DNA of 64,000 nt from Acinetobacter brisouii (lineage in GTDB: Bacteria > Pseudomonadota > Gammaproteobacteria > Pseudomonadales > Moraxellaceae). The number at the start of each line of letters is the position of its first letter. Positions within the stretch are counted from its first letter, which is position 1. The notes under the pieces were generated by a model that was given only the letters and a program-made list of their open reading frames with translations, was not told the DNA's origin and made no database searches. Shown one piece after another: positions 8,130 to 17,098 of this stretch. Both the position numbers and the translations under genes were made by a program. The stretch covers positions 58,171 to 122,170 of the forward strand of contig NZ_BKNN01000002.1 in NCBI RefSeq assembly GCF_008993995.1. Direction: 5' to 3'.

Positions 8130-10607
8130 TTAATGGTCACTCTGATCACGTAAGCTTTTTAAAGGTGAAATTCGTGTCAAATAGACCAAACGATAACGCC
8201 CAACCAATGCACACAACAATGCCATCACCATCGGCAATATTAACCATAAACTTAAGTGGAGTTGTATGCTCAGTTGTAATTGATGACTGGCGATCGCACT
8301 GATCACTTCTGCAAACAAACAGGCTACTCCACCTGACAATACGCCCATCATGGCAAATTCACGGGTGAGTAATGTTTTGATCTGCGCTTGTGAACTGCCA
8401 AATGCCCGCATCAAGGCGACTTCTTTTTTACGCTCATCCATCAACAAATTCAGGCAAGCCAATAACACCAAAACGCCCGATACAGCCACTAAAATTGCCA
8501 GTAACGTGACAATTTGCACCATAACCTTCAATAAATTTTTAATCTGATCCAGTATCATTCCAACATCAATAAAAACAGTCGTACTATGCTGCTGAATCAA
8601 AGCCAATAATTTACCCTTATCTTGAGGTGGCACATAGAAACTCGACAAGTAACTCCCTGCATTTTCATCGAGTGTTTTTGGCGAAAAAATAAAGAAAAAG
8701 TTGGGACTAAAACTTTGCCACTCAACTTGGCGCAGATTGATCACTTTGGCTTGTAACTCACCTTCAGGTAATGCAAAAGTTAAATGATCTCCAACTTTAA
8801 TGCCTAAACTCTGTGCGGTTTTTTCTTCAACAGACACATCTCCTGCTTGTTGCAACAACTTTGCCCCTTGAGTAATCACATTATCGGTCGGATAAGTGTT
8901 GGACTGTGTCAGATTAAGCTCACGGCGTAAGCTGTTATTTTGAGAGATTTGTTCGGGAGTAAATGCCTTCCCGTTATGGGCAACTAAACGCCCACGAATG
9001 TTGGGATAGAGTGGCGTACTTTGCCAACCATAGTGGGCAAGCTGTTGCTCAAAGTTTGCTTTATCCATCGGTGGCAAGCCATAAATAAACTGATTGGGGG
9101 TATTTTCAGGTAACTGCTGTTGCCAACGTGTCAGCAAATCTGTGCGCAGTACAATTAAGACCGAAATTAAACTCACCCCCAATGCCAAAGCCGTCATTTG
9201 TAGCGCTGTTTGTGATGGCACACGGACATATATGGCTAGATTGCTATGACTGCGTTTAATTGCATTTAAAATCAGCCACAAAATCCCATACATCAAGATA
9301 GCAACAGCACAGACACTCAGCAGTACTAGCAAAGTCAATTTTACCGCATGCGTCAACAATAGACTAAATATGATCAGGCTGGCTAAACCTGTAAAAAACG
9401 TCCAAATATAGACACGTCCAAATGTCGGTACTTGACGAATCACCCGAATCGGTGGTGTTCGTAACAACTGATAAATATTAGGAAAAATAAAACCAAGTAG
9501 AACAATTGCACTGGTCAAAAAGCCAATGGGTAGAGGTTGTAAAATACTGCTCAGCAGTTCAACTTGAATATTCAGGCTCGGTACAAATTGCAGCATGAGC
9601 TGCAACAACCCCATACCCAACAGCCCACCCAAGACACTCCCGATGCCTGAAGCAATCACCATGACCATCAACAGTAAAACTGCAATTGCACCTAAAATCT
9701 GTCGCTGACTTGCGCCCAAACAGCGCAACAAGGCAATCTGATCTTGCGTTTGTTGCACATAACGGCGACTCGATAACGCAATCGCGACTCCACACAACAA
9801 AATCGTCAATAAATTGGTCAGCTGCAAAAAGGTGTCTAGATTTTCAATCGGTTTTAACAGTCGGGTATTGCCCTGTTTGGCTGTTCTTAATTGCAGATTA
9901 GTGTCGGCATTGCTTGCATCTGATTGTGAATCTTTGGCTTTAGGATTTTTCAGATTAAACCAATGCTGATAGTCTGCTACAGCCTGAGTTTGCCCTGCCA
10001 GCAACAAACGATATTCAATTCGACTGCCTGCCTGAATGGCATGCGTTCGTGCAACATCACGCTGATCAATCATCACTGAGGGAGAAAAACCTGAAAACCC
10101 CGTTTCCTGATTACTGTCTTGCGTAATCAGTCCTGTAAATTTGAACTCAGCATCCGCAATAAAAACTGAATCCCCCAATTTCACATGCAACAGATCTTGT
10201 GCGCGCTGACTCAGCCAAACCTCACCCAATTTAAGCTGTTGGGCGGTTGGGCGAATCTGTAAATTGCCACGCAAAGGAAATGCCTGATCAATCGCCTTGA
10301 CTGTGACCATCACAAACTGATCATTGGTATGAGCCATACTACTAAAAGCGGTGACTTGTGATTGTTGTAACTTAAGTTGTTGAGCTTTCTGTGCATAGTC
10401 ATTGGCAAGAGGCTTGGTATCTGTCACCACCAAATCTCCTCCAAGCAATTGCGCTGCTTGCAATAAAATCGCTTGCTGAATTTGCCCATTACTAAATTTA
10501 AGTGCAGTGGTGGCACAAATTGCTAGACTCAATGCCACAATCAGCAGCCACACACCATGACTACGAAAACTTTGCTGTAACAGCGGTTGAACTAAATGCT
10601 TCATCAT
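8130..10607 (-). CDS. ybbP: YbbP-type ABC transporter permease
   Basis: This 825-residue inner-membrane permease of the MacB/FtsX type is the partner of YbbA. There is an N-terminal membrane segment (residues about 15-35), a large periplasmic domain, a first FtsX-like block near residues 260-380, further helices, a second periplasmic stretch and a C-terminal FtsX block (about 690-815, with LMDERKKEVALMRAFGSS). Its start ATG overlaps the ybbA stop (TGATG), showing translational coupling. The ybbA-ybbP pair next to divergent tesA matches the order in Escherichia coli. The substrate is unknown; extrusion of hydrophobic compounds linked to TesA is an inference from context. Confidence 0.92.
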   Translation of the reverse strand: MMKHLVQPLLQQSFRSHGVWLLIVALSLAICATTALKFSNGQIQQAILLQAAQLLGGDLVVTDTKPLANDYAQKAQQLKLQQSQVTAFSSMAHTNDQFVMVTVKAIDQAFPLRGNLQIRPTAQQLKLGEVWLSQRAQDLLHVKLGDSVFIADAEFKFTGLITQDSNQETGFSGFSPSVMIDQRDVARTHAIQAGSRIEYRLLLAGQTQAVADYQHWFNLKNPKAKDSQSDASNADTNLQLRTAKQGNTRLLKPIENLDTFLQLTNLLTILLCGVAIALSSRRYVQQTQDQIALLRCLGASQRQILGAIAVLLLMVMVIASGIGSVLGGLLGMGLLQLMLQFVPSLNIQVELLSSILQPLPIGFLTSAIVLLGFIFPNIYQLLRTPPIRVIRQVPTFGRVYIWTFFTGLASLIIFSLLLTHAVKLTLLVLLSVCAVAILMYGILWLILNAIKRSHSNLAIYVRVPSQTALQMTALALGVSLISVLIVLRTDLLTRWQQQLPENTPNQFIYGLPPMDKANFEQQLAHYGWQSTPLYPNIRGRLVAHNGKAFTPEQISQNNSLRRELNLTQSNTYPTDNVITQGAKLLQQAGDVSVEEKTAQSLGIKVGDHLTFALPEGELQAKVINLRQVEWQSFSPNFFFIFSPKTLDENAGSYLSSFYVPPQDKGKLLALIQQHSTTVFIDVGMILDQIKNLLKVMVQIVTLLAILVAVSGVLVLLACLNLLMDERKKEVALMRAFGSSQAQIKTLLTREFAMMGVLSGGVACLFAEVISAIASHQLQLSIQLHLSLWLILPMVMALLCALVGRYRLVYLTRISPLKSLRDQSDH

Positions 10608-11296
10608 CACCCCTGTTGTTCACACAGTTGACCATCATGCAAAATAAAATGGCGCTGACATTGTGCAGCCAACTCCAGATCATGTGTGACCAATACCAAT
10701 GTGACTTGCATCTCTCGATTGAGCCGAAACAACAACTGTTCAATCTCATGTGCTGTTTGTTCATCCAGATTGCCTGTAGGTTCATCTGCAAAAATGATTT
10801 TAGGTTCAGTGATCAAGGCGCGTGCAATCGCCACACGCTGCTGCTCTCCACCCGATAAAACTTGTGGCGTTTGTTCAATTTGCCGCTCCAAACCCACTTG
10901 TTGTAATAATTTTTTGGCTTTAATGACTGCCTGAGCATAATTAAAGTGAGGCTGTAAGCGTAAAGGGAGTAAAACATTCTCTAAAGCAGATAAATGATTG
11001 AGCAACTGGAAAGACTGAAAAACAAAACCTGTATGCTGTAAGCGCAACTTGGCTCGCTGCTCTTCATTTTGTTGGTGTACAGCTGCACCACATAACCAAA
11101 GCTGCCCAGAACTCGCCTGATCCAATGTGGCTAACAAGCCGAGTAATGTCGATTTGCCTGAACCTGAACGTCCCGTAATTGCGACTTGCTCCCCTGCAAA
11201 AATTTCAAGCTGAATATCTTGTAAAATAGGTATCATTTTGTTTTGAAAATGAATGTGCTGACTTAAATGCTGGGCGCAAAGAATAGGTTGTGGCAT
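10607..11296 (-). CDS. ybbA: YbbA-type ABC transporter ATPase
   Basis: This 229-residue ATP-binding subunit belongs to the LolD/MacB class. The Walker A motif is GRSGSGKST (residues 42-50), the ABC signature LSGGEQQR is in the middle, and Walker B is IIFADEPTGNLDE, followed by the VTHD switch histidine. The open frame could begin 24 codons earlier, but that would run into the tesA start region on the other strand and does not match the family, so ATG 11296 is used. Only 38 bases separate it from divergent tesA, so the two promoters must overlap. Confidence 0.94.
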   Translation of the reverse strand: MPQPILCAQHLSQHIHFQNKMIPILQDIQLEIFAGEQVAITGRSGSGKSTLLGLLATLDQASSGQLWLCGAAVHQQNEEQRAKLRLQHTGFVFQSFQLLNHLSALENVLLPLRLQPHFNYAQAVIKAKKLLQQVGLERQIEQTPQVLSGGEQQRVAIARALITEPKIIFADEPTGNLDEQTAHEIEQLLFRLNREMQVTLVLVTHDLELAAQCQRHFILHDGQLCEQQG

Positions 11297-11334
11297 GATG
11301 CAAAACATCCATAAAAAATCATAGGACAAGCCAG

Positions 11335-11967
11335 ATGCAAAACAACAAACACTCAGTTTATGTTGCAATGCTTGTATTAAGTGGCATAGGCATATTGGCT
11401 ACAGAGACCGCCATGGCAAAAACAGTGATGGTGTATGGCGACAGTATTAGTGCTGGTTATGGTTTAAACCCACAACAAGGTTGGGTTTATTTATTACAAA
11501 AACGTCTTGAACAACAGTACCCGAAAAAACATAAAGTGGTCAATGCCAGTGTCAGTGGAGAAACCTCTTCAGGCGGCTTGGCTCGCTTACCTTTAGCTTT
11601 AAAAACACATCGCCCTGATATTGTCGTTTTAGAACTTGGAGGCAATGATGGTTTGCGTGGTCAACCACCACAAATGTTGCAGCAAAATTTAGCAAAAATG
11701 ATTCAATTAACTCAGCAAACCCATGCTAAAGTGATTTTACTGGGAATCAAAATTCCACCTAACTACGGCACTGCCTATAGCAAAGCCTTTGAGCAAAGTT
11801 ACCGTGTGATTAGCCAACAGTACAAAGTGCCATTACTGCCATTTTTTATGCAAGGTATTGCAGGCAATAATCAACTCATGCAAAAAGACCTAGTACATCC
11901 AAATGCTCAAGCACAACGTATTTTATTAAATAATGCTTATCCACTGATCCAACAAGCACTCAAATAA
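11335..11967 (+). CDS. tesA: Periplasmic thioesterase/arylesterase (SGNH hydrolase)
   Basis: TesA is a periplasmic GDSL-type lipase acting on acyl-CoA, lysophospholipid or aryl esters. The 210-residue precursor has a signal peptide ending near residue 28 (TAMA-K). SGNH blocks are visible: GDS with nucleophile S37 (VYGDSISAGYG), Gly in VSGETSSGG, Asn in ELGGNDGLRG, and the C-terminal DLVHPN with catalytic Asp and His. An AGGACAAG ribosome site precedes the ATG. It is divergent from ybbAP, as in other gammaproteobacteria. Confidence 0.95.
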   Translation: MQNNKHSVYVAMLVLSGIGILATETAMAKTVMVYGDSISAGYGLNPQQGWVYLLQKRLEQQYPKKHKVVNASVSGETSSGGLARLPLALKTHRPDIVVLELGGNDGLRGQPPQMLQQNLAKMIQLTQQTHAKVILLGIKIPPNYGTAYSKAFEQSYRVISQQYKVPLLPFFMQGIAGNNQLMQKDLVHPNAQAQRILLNNAYPLIQQALK

Positions 11968-11991
11968 AAAGGCGCATTTTGCGCCTTTTTA
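11966..11991. terminator. Bidirectional terminator between tesA and the carbonic anhydrase
   Basis: A 6-bp GC-rich stem (GGCGCA / TGCGCC) with a TTT loop is flanked by A-run and T-run, and sits between two convergent genes. Confidence 0.85.
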
Positions 11992-12009
11992 TTTGAAACC
12001 AGATACAGC

Positions 12010-12624
12010 TTAGAAATCAAGAAAATTGACTTTACCTGTTTCAAGCGAGTATTCAGCACCCACTACGATCATTTTGCCTTTTGCAATCAAAGTTTCGAGT
12101 ACAGCAGAACCATGACGTAATTGATTGACCGATGCAAAGACATTTGAACGTACAGCATGTTCTGAAAGTTTGCAAAGATCGTGTTTAAGCTCAGTCTGCA
12201 TCAAAATTTCAACGGATGGGCGAACACGGTTAACAATTGACATCAAATTGTTTGATGGCGGGTTCTCTGGATTCATTAACGTATCAATCGTCGCTTGAAC
12301 TGCACCACAGTGACTATGCCCCAAGACCACCACAACAGCGCAGTCATAGCGTTCTGCTGCAAACTCAACGCTACCCACCTGAGATGGTGCAACGATATTG
12401 CCAGCAACACGAATCACAAATAAATCACCCAAGCCTTGATCGAATACGATTTCAGCAGGGACACGTGAATCAGAACAACCCAAAATAATCGCAAACGGAT
12501 TTTGATCTGCGGTCAATTGTTCACGATGCTCTTGTGAAACGAGGTCAGGAATTGAGGATTTCCCGTTTACAAAACGCTCGTTACCTTGTTTTAAACGCTC
12601 TAGGGCTTCTTGTGCCGTTAACAT
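12010..12624 (-). CDS. can: Beta-class carbonic anhydrase
   Basis: This zinc enzyme interconverts CO2 and bicarbonate in the cytoplasm. In the 204-residue protein the zinc ligands are C50 and D52 of GCSDSRVP, H103 and C106 of LGHSHCGAV; the Asp-Arg pair of the active site (D52, R54) is intact. The start ATG 12624 follows GGGAAATAAC at good spacing; a start four codons upstream lacks a ribosome site. It is read alone, convergent with tesA. Confidence 0.95.
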   Translation of the reverse strand: MLTAQEALERLKQGNERFVNGKSSIPDLVSQEHREQLTADQNPFAIILGCSDSRVPAEIVFDQGLGDLFVIRVAGNIVAPSQVGSVEFAAERYDCAVVVVLGHSHCGAVQATIDTLMNPENPPSNNLMSIVNRVRPSVEILMQTELKHDLCKLSEHAVRSNVFASVNQLRHGSAVLETLIAKGKMIVVGAEYSLETGKVNFLDF

Positions 12625-12849
12625 GTTATTTCCCATTCGCTTTAAATTGAAAAATCAAAGACATTTTAAGACTGTAGTGGCTCGTTGTCACTGACTAAAA
12701 TCATCCTCTTTATGACAAGTTTTTCCAATTTCAATTCAATTTTTAATCTCTATTCAATTCAATTTTTCAGAATTTCACAACGCTATTGCTAGCATCTGTT
12801 TTTTTAGACAAGGTATACTGAGGGCTTTCCATGTTGATTTTGACTGTCT

Positions 12850-13869
12850 ATGACCGCCACTGCTGCACATCCTCGTATCGAACAATTAATCGAGGCTCAC
12901 CTTGATTTTTTAGAACGAGAGCTTTCCTCGCCAGACAATCTGCCAAGTGAAGTTCAGGCGTTTTTTCATTGGTTTACAGCACAAAATTTACAAGATTTAT
13001 GGGACTTCCAAAGTCTGTTTAACTTGCTTGAACAACAGCTTTTAAAAAACCAGTTAAGCACATTTTTCATAGAACAGTGTGTCGAACATATCCGCTTTGC
13101 ACTGGTTCATGACCTCAATGAACACACCAAAATTGCAGATATCTTCGATGTGATGACCATTGACAAAATTGCTCAATATGTTGCGAGTAAAAATGAACAT
13201 CGTCACAAGTTAATTCATAGTGTCGTTCATCATCCTGCATTTTCTGCCATGATTTCCCAGCTCATTCAACAAGCTTTAGAAGATTATTTTGAGCACAGCA
13301 TGGGTAAACGTGTACCGACTGTGGGTCGCTTCATGAAAATGGGGAAATCGGTTTTTGAAAGTGTAACTGACTCACGCTTTGAACAAACAGTTGCCTATTA
13401 TTTACAAAAGAATATCGTCAAATTGAGTCAACTGAGTGAGCAGGTGCTCAATCAACATTTTGACAATGACAAACTTTATCACTTTCAAGCCAATCTCTGG
13501 CACAAAGTCAAAGCCTCACCTTTGAGTGTCTTTAAAAATTATGTTGTGCTTGAGGACTTACCACAAACCGTTGGGCTGGCTCATGACGTCTGGAATCATT
13601 TACGCCAAACTGATTATTTAAAACAGCAATTACATGATGGTTTATATACATGGTATATCCGCAATCAGGAACGTAATTTTAGTCAATTACTGCGCGACTT
13701 AAATATTGATGAAACATTATTGATGCAGCAACTACAGCCATTGTTTACTGCCATCATGCAGCAAGCGATTCAGACAGGTTATTTAAGACAACGTGCCCGT
13801 GCTTTCTTGGAGCGTTTTTATTATGCTGAATCAACACGTCAAATCTTGGCGTTGGATAATTCTCAATAA
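12850..13869 (+). CDS. Conserved helical protein of unknown function
   Basis: This 339-residue protein was not recognised. It has no signal peptide and no clear membrane helix; it is predicted to be almost entirely alpha-helical, rich in Gln, His and Leu, with aromatic pairs (FFHWF, LWDFQSLF). A short basic stretch, SMGKRVPTVGRFMKMGKS (about residues 150-167), interrupts the helices. It stands alone after a 225-base intergenic region and ends before a bidirectional terminator shared with nfuA. Function is not assignable from sequence. Confidence 0.75.
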   Translation: MTATAAHPRIEQLIEAHLDFLERELSSPDNLPSEVQAFFHWFTAQNLQDLWDFQSLFNLLEQQLLKNQLSTFFIEQCVEHIRFALVHDLNEHTKIADIFDVMTIDKIAQYVASKNEHRHKLIHSVVHHPAFSAMISQLIQQALEDYFEHSMGKRVPTVGRFMKMGKSVFESVTDSRFEQTVAYYLQKNIVKLSQLSEQVLNQHFDNDKLYHFQANLWHKVKASPLSVFKNYVVLEDLPQTVGLAHDVWNHLRQTDYLKQQLHDGLYTWYIRNQERNFSQLLRDLNIDETLLMQQLQPLFTAIMQQAIQTGYLRQRARAFLERFYYAESTRQILALDNSQ

Positions 13870-13913
13870 AAATCTGACCAATAATGCAAGATCCCAAAGC
13901 AATCTATTGAAAT

Positions 13914-13947
13914 AAAAAAACCTCCATCAAATATGGAGGTTTTTTTA
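13914..13947. terminator. Bidirectional terminator before nfuA 3' end
   Basis: An 8-bp stem (ACCTCCAT / ATGGAGGT) with a 5-base loop is flanked by A7 and T7, between convergent genes. Confidence 0.88.
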
Positions 13948-13961
13948 TGGAGAGAAAGAAC

Positions 13962-14606
13962 TTATTTAAAATAAGCACCTTCAGCTTGTGTATGGTCAGT
14001 TTGGTCAACCACACGTTGCAATTCTGGAATATGCTGGCGTAATGTTGTTTCAACACCTTGTTTTAAGGTCACATCAATTGCTGAACAACCTTGGCACCCC
14101 CCCCCAAATTTCAAGACAGCAGTTAAGCCATGCTCAGCATCTTCTTGCACTTCAACCAACGAACAATTGCCACCATGTCCTGACAATCCTGGATTAATTT
14201 CTGATTGCAAGACGTAAATAATACGCTCTTCAATCGAAGCATCTGGGCCAACACGAGGTACTTTTGAATTTGGTGCACGGAAAGTCAACTGACCACCAAA
14301 GCGATCTTTGTTATAGTCGATTACGGCATCACGCAAATACGGAATCGATGGGCTATCTACAAATGCAGGAAAATCTGGGTAATCTTGTTTATAGTCAGCT
14401 GGATTTACTTCATCTGGCGCGCTATATGCCATACAACATTCTGCACGTGGCGTTCCTGCGTTTTCTACAAAAACACGAACACCAATGCCTGGAGTATTTT
14501 GTTTTTCCAATAAATCACGTAAATACTCTTGAGCAGAAGGAGTGATCAATAAATTTGGAATTTCCTCTGCGTCTGTCACTTTAGTGCTGATGTTCTCAGT
14601 CGACAT
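13962..14606 (-). CDS. nfuA: Fe-S biogenesis protein NfuA
   Basis: NfuA is a carrier that delivers Fe4S4 clusters to target enzymes, notably under stress. The 214-residue protein has an N-terminal degenerate A-type (IscA-like) domain (residues about 15-110) and a C-terminal Nfu domain with the cluster-binding CxxC at C171 and C174 in GGGCQGCSA. Translation starts at ATG 14606 after GAGGAAAAACGTT; the upstream TTG in the same frame overlaps this ribosome site and is rejected. It is divergent from the second rhomboid gene. Confidence 0.96.
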   Translation of the reverse strand: MSTENISTKVTDAEEIPNLLITPSAQEYLRDLLEKQNTPGIGVRVFVENAGTPRAECCMAYSAPDEVNPADYKQDYPDFPAFVDSPSIPYLRDAVIDYNKDRFGGQLTFRAPNSKVPRVGPDASIEERIIYVLQSEINPGLSGHGGNCSLVEVQEDAEHGLTAVLKFGGGCQGCSAIDVTLKQGVETTLRQHIPELQRVVDQTDHTQAEGAYFK

Positions 14607-14744
14607 AACGTTTTTCCTCAATATGAAGGCTCTATTTTAACTGAAGATATGGGGCAATTGAGAAAAATCAACTAAAATTGTCGGAATTCTTTTTATCGCT
14701 CAGAGTCCCGATGCGAAACCCCATTGAAATAGCGAAAAAATCTT

Positions 14745-15365
14745 ATGTTGAATTTACCTTTTAGCCATACGCTTACCCTAATTATCATTACTGTCGGGAT
14801 TTCCTTACTAGGTTTCTCCAAACAAGATGTGATGAATCGCCTGATTTTTTGGCCACCTGCCATCCAAAAAGGTCAGTATGATCGTTTTTTTGCTTATGGC
14901 TTTGTACATGCTGATGGTATGCATTTGCTCTTTAATATGATTACCCTGTATTTTTTTGGCAATTATATGGAGCAATTTTATCGTCAGTACCTCGACAACA
15001 TGGGCTTTGTGCTGTTTTATTTTGGTGCCCTGATTTTTAGTATTTTACCTAGCTACCTGAAACATAAAAATGACTATCAATGGGCAAGTTTAGGCGCTTC
15101 GGGAGCTGTTTCTGCGGTATTATTTGCCTATATTTTATTCCAACCGTGGAGTCGGATTTTAGTTTTCTTTATTCCTATGCCTGCGATTTTATTTGCAGTT
15201 TTATATGTGGTTTATAGTATCTGGTCAAGTAAACAGCAAGGTAGCCATGTCAACCACAGTGCTCATCTTTGGGGTGCGCTCTATGGTGTGGTCGTGACAA
15301 TCATCATCAATCCCGCCGTGATTGTTTTTTTCTTCCAGCAAATTCAAAATATTCCTGCATTCTAA
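14745..15365 (+). CDS. Second rhomboid family intramembrane protease
   Basis: This 206-residue membrane protein has six membrane segments. The catalytic serine S119 is in GASGAVSAV and the histidine H174 in HSAHLWGALYG, with HLLFNMITLYFFG in the second segment. It is shorter than the rhomboid at 7324, lacking extra terminal helices, and the two are only distantly alike, so this is not a recent duplication. The start ATG 14745 gives a hydrophobic N-terminus directly. Substrates are unknown. Confidence 0.9.
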   Translation: MLNLPFSHTLTLIIITVGISLLGFSKQDVMNRLIFWPPAIQKGQYDRFFAYGFVHADGMHLLFNMITLYFFGNYMEQFYRQYLDNMGFVLFYFGALIFSILPSYLKHKNDYQWASLGASGAVSAVLFAYILFQPWSRILVFFIPMPAILFAVLYVVYSIWSSKQQGSHVNHSAHLWGALYGVVVTIIINPAVIVFFFQQIQNIPAF

Positions 15366-15469
15366 CATGCTACATTTTTTAGCAAATTTGATGATTTATG
15401 CTAAGTCAGTTTCTGCCTTGGCATACATAATGAATGATGACCACCATGACTGAAAATAAGGATAAATCA

Positions 15470-17002
15470 ATGTCTAATGCTCCCGAAGGATTACAGTTTC
15501 CTCTTGATCCAGCAAGCCAACGTGCAAGTACATCTTGTACAGGCAAACAAATTCTTTCTGAAGCGCTGGCTTTGGTTGACAACAAACTGTCACAACAAGT
15601 GCTCAAAGAAAAAAACTGGCGTAAGCGCTATCCTATCTATTTTAAAGCGTTAGTTCATCATGGAATCTTATATCAGGACAACCCTGTAAAAATTGCCAGT
15701 CAAGGTCTACATAAGGCTCATCAATTATTTGAATTTTATCGTGATCATCAACGATTTTCTCTCAAAGACTTTATGCGTGTGCCTCACATTCAAAATTTAC
15801 ACAGTGTTGTGGTTCAAGGTCAATCTCAACAAGCACCCGAGTGGTTTGTGCCTTATCAAGGTCAAAAACTAAACGGGCAAGCATTACTCGATCAGATTGC
15901 CCGATGGGAACAGCAAGGGATTATTGAAAGTAGCCATGCTGAAGCATTGCGCGCAGTACAAGCACATCCTGAATGGTTTGATTTATCTGACTCGACCATG
16001 GTGCTGTTTGGGGCTGGCTCTGAAGCAGGCCCGCTGACATGGCTGAGCAAGTGGAAAGCCAATATTGTGGCTGTAGATTTACCCAATGAAAAAGTTTGGT
16101 CACGCATCTTAAATACAATTCAACATGGCAATGCCAAGCTCATTGCACCTTGCCAAGAAGCAATTGTGGAAGATACACCTCTTGATGTTTTAAGCAGTAA
16201 GTTAGGCGCAAATTTACTCACTCAAACCCCAGAAATTGCCGCTTGGCTAGCTCAAATGCCTGAACGCTTAAATCTTGCAGCAATTGCTTATCTGGATGGT
16301 GAAAAACATGTCCGTGTTGCTATGGCAATGGATGCGATTATGCAATATATCAGCGAGCAAAAGCCCAATACCAGCTTAATGTTTATGTGTACCCCTACTG
16401 ATGTATATGCTGTTCCTAAACAGGTGGTTGATCATTGCAAACAAAAATCGCGTGAACGTTCAACCATTGAAAAGCTCTTAGCAAAAGGTGTTTCTAGTTT
16501 AAGTATCCGTCATTTCCTTAAACCGCATTCTCGTCAACTCATCCATTCAAATAATGGTAAAGACTATGCAATTGCTGACTGTCTGGTGATTGAACAAGGT
16601 CCAAACTATGCACTTGCAAAACGGATACAACAATGGCGAGCCATTACAGCACAGGAACACGGACAACATGTTTGCATTAATATTGCACCGTCAACAACTA
16701 CACATTCGGTGACCAAAAACCCGTTACTCAAAGCTGCGTTTAATGGTGCACACTTATTTAATGTTGAAGCCTTTGAACCTGAAACAACAAATGCGCTCAT
16801 GGCTGCAATGTGGATTCACGATTTACGCAATCCTAAAGCGCTAGCCAATCCGAGCAATCAGCTTGATCATCCTCTAGAGTTGATTATGCAAGGTGCTAAT
16901 CATGGTGGCATGTGGAATGCAGCCTATCTGGTTCGTAGTGCCTTACCTTTCGCTGCAATTTATGGCTTGGTTGCAGACAAATTACCACGGAATAAAAAAT
17001 AA
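15470..17002 (+). CDS. Large conserved protein of unknown function
   Basis: This 510-residue soluble protein was not recognised. A glycine-rich strand-turn, VLFGAGSEAGPLTWLSK (about residues 178-194), followed by NIVAVDLP resembles a nucleotide- or NAD-binding Rossmann turn, but the rest gives no known family. There is no signal peptide; a hydrophobic stretch near the C-terminus (WNAAYLVRSALPFAAIYGLVA) might be a buried helix. ATG 15470 follows AAGGAT at normal spacing and is preferred over several upstream in-frame starts. It is read alone and closed by an unusually long terminator hairpin. Confidence 0.75.
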   Translation: MSNAPEGLQFPLDPASQRASTSCTGKQILSEALALVDNKLSQQVLKEKNWRKRYPIYFKALVHHGILYQDNPVKIASQGLHKAHQLFEFYRDHQRFSLKDFMRVPHIQNLHSVVVQGQSQQAPEWFVPYQGQKLNGQALLDQIARWEQQGIIESSHAEALRAVQAHPEWFDLSDSTMVLFGAGSEAGPLTWLSKWKANIVAVDLPNEKVWSRILNTIQHGNAKLIAPCQEAIVEDTPLDVLSSKLGANLLTQTPEIAAWLAQMPERLNLAAIAYLDGEKHVRVAMAMDAIMQYISEQKPNTSLMFMCTPTDVYAVPKQVVDHCKQKSRERSTIEKLLAKGVSSLSIRHFLKPHSRQLIHSNNGKDYAIADCLVIEQGPNYALAKRIQQWRAITAQEHGQHVCINIAPSTTTHSVTKNPLLKAAFNGAHLFNVEAFEPETTNALMAAMWIHDLRNPKALANPSNQLDHPLELIMQGANHGGMWNAAYLVRSALPFAAIYGLVADKLPRNKK

Positions 17003-17033
17003 TAACGTGATCTATTCTGAATTCATATTTAAC

Positions 17034-17083
17034 TTCAGAAAACAATAAAGCCAGTCACATGACTGGCTTTATTGTTTTCTGAA
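17034..17083. terminator. Very long perfect hairpin terminator
   Basis: A perfect 24-bp inverted repeat around a 2-base centre spans the gap between two convergent genes. The core stem is AAAGCCAGTCA / TGACTGGCTTT and the outer arms are TTCAGAAAAC / GTTTTCTGAA. It can act in both directions. Confidence 0.88.
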
Positions 17084-17098
17084 TCAAGACAGGCTTAA

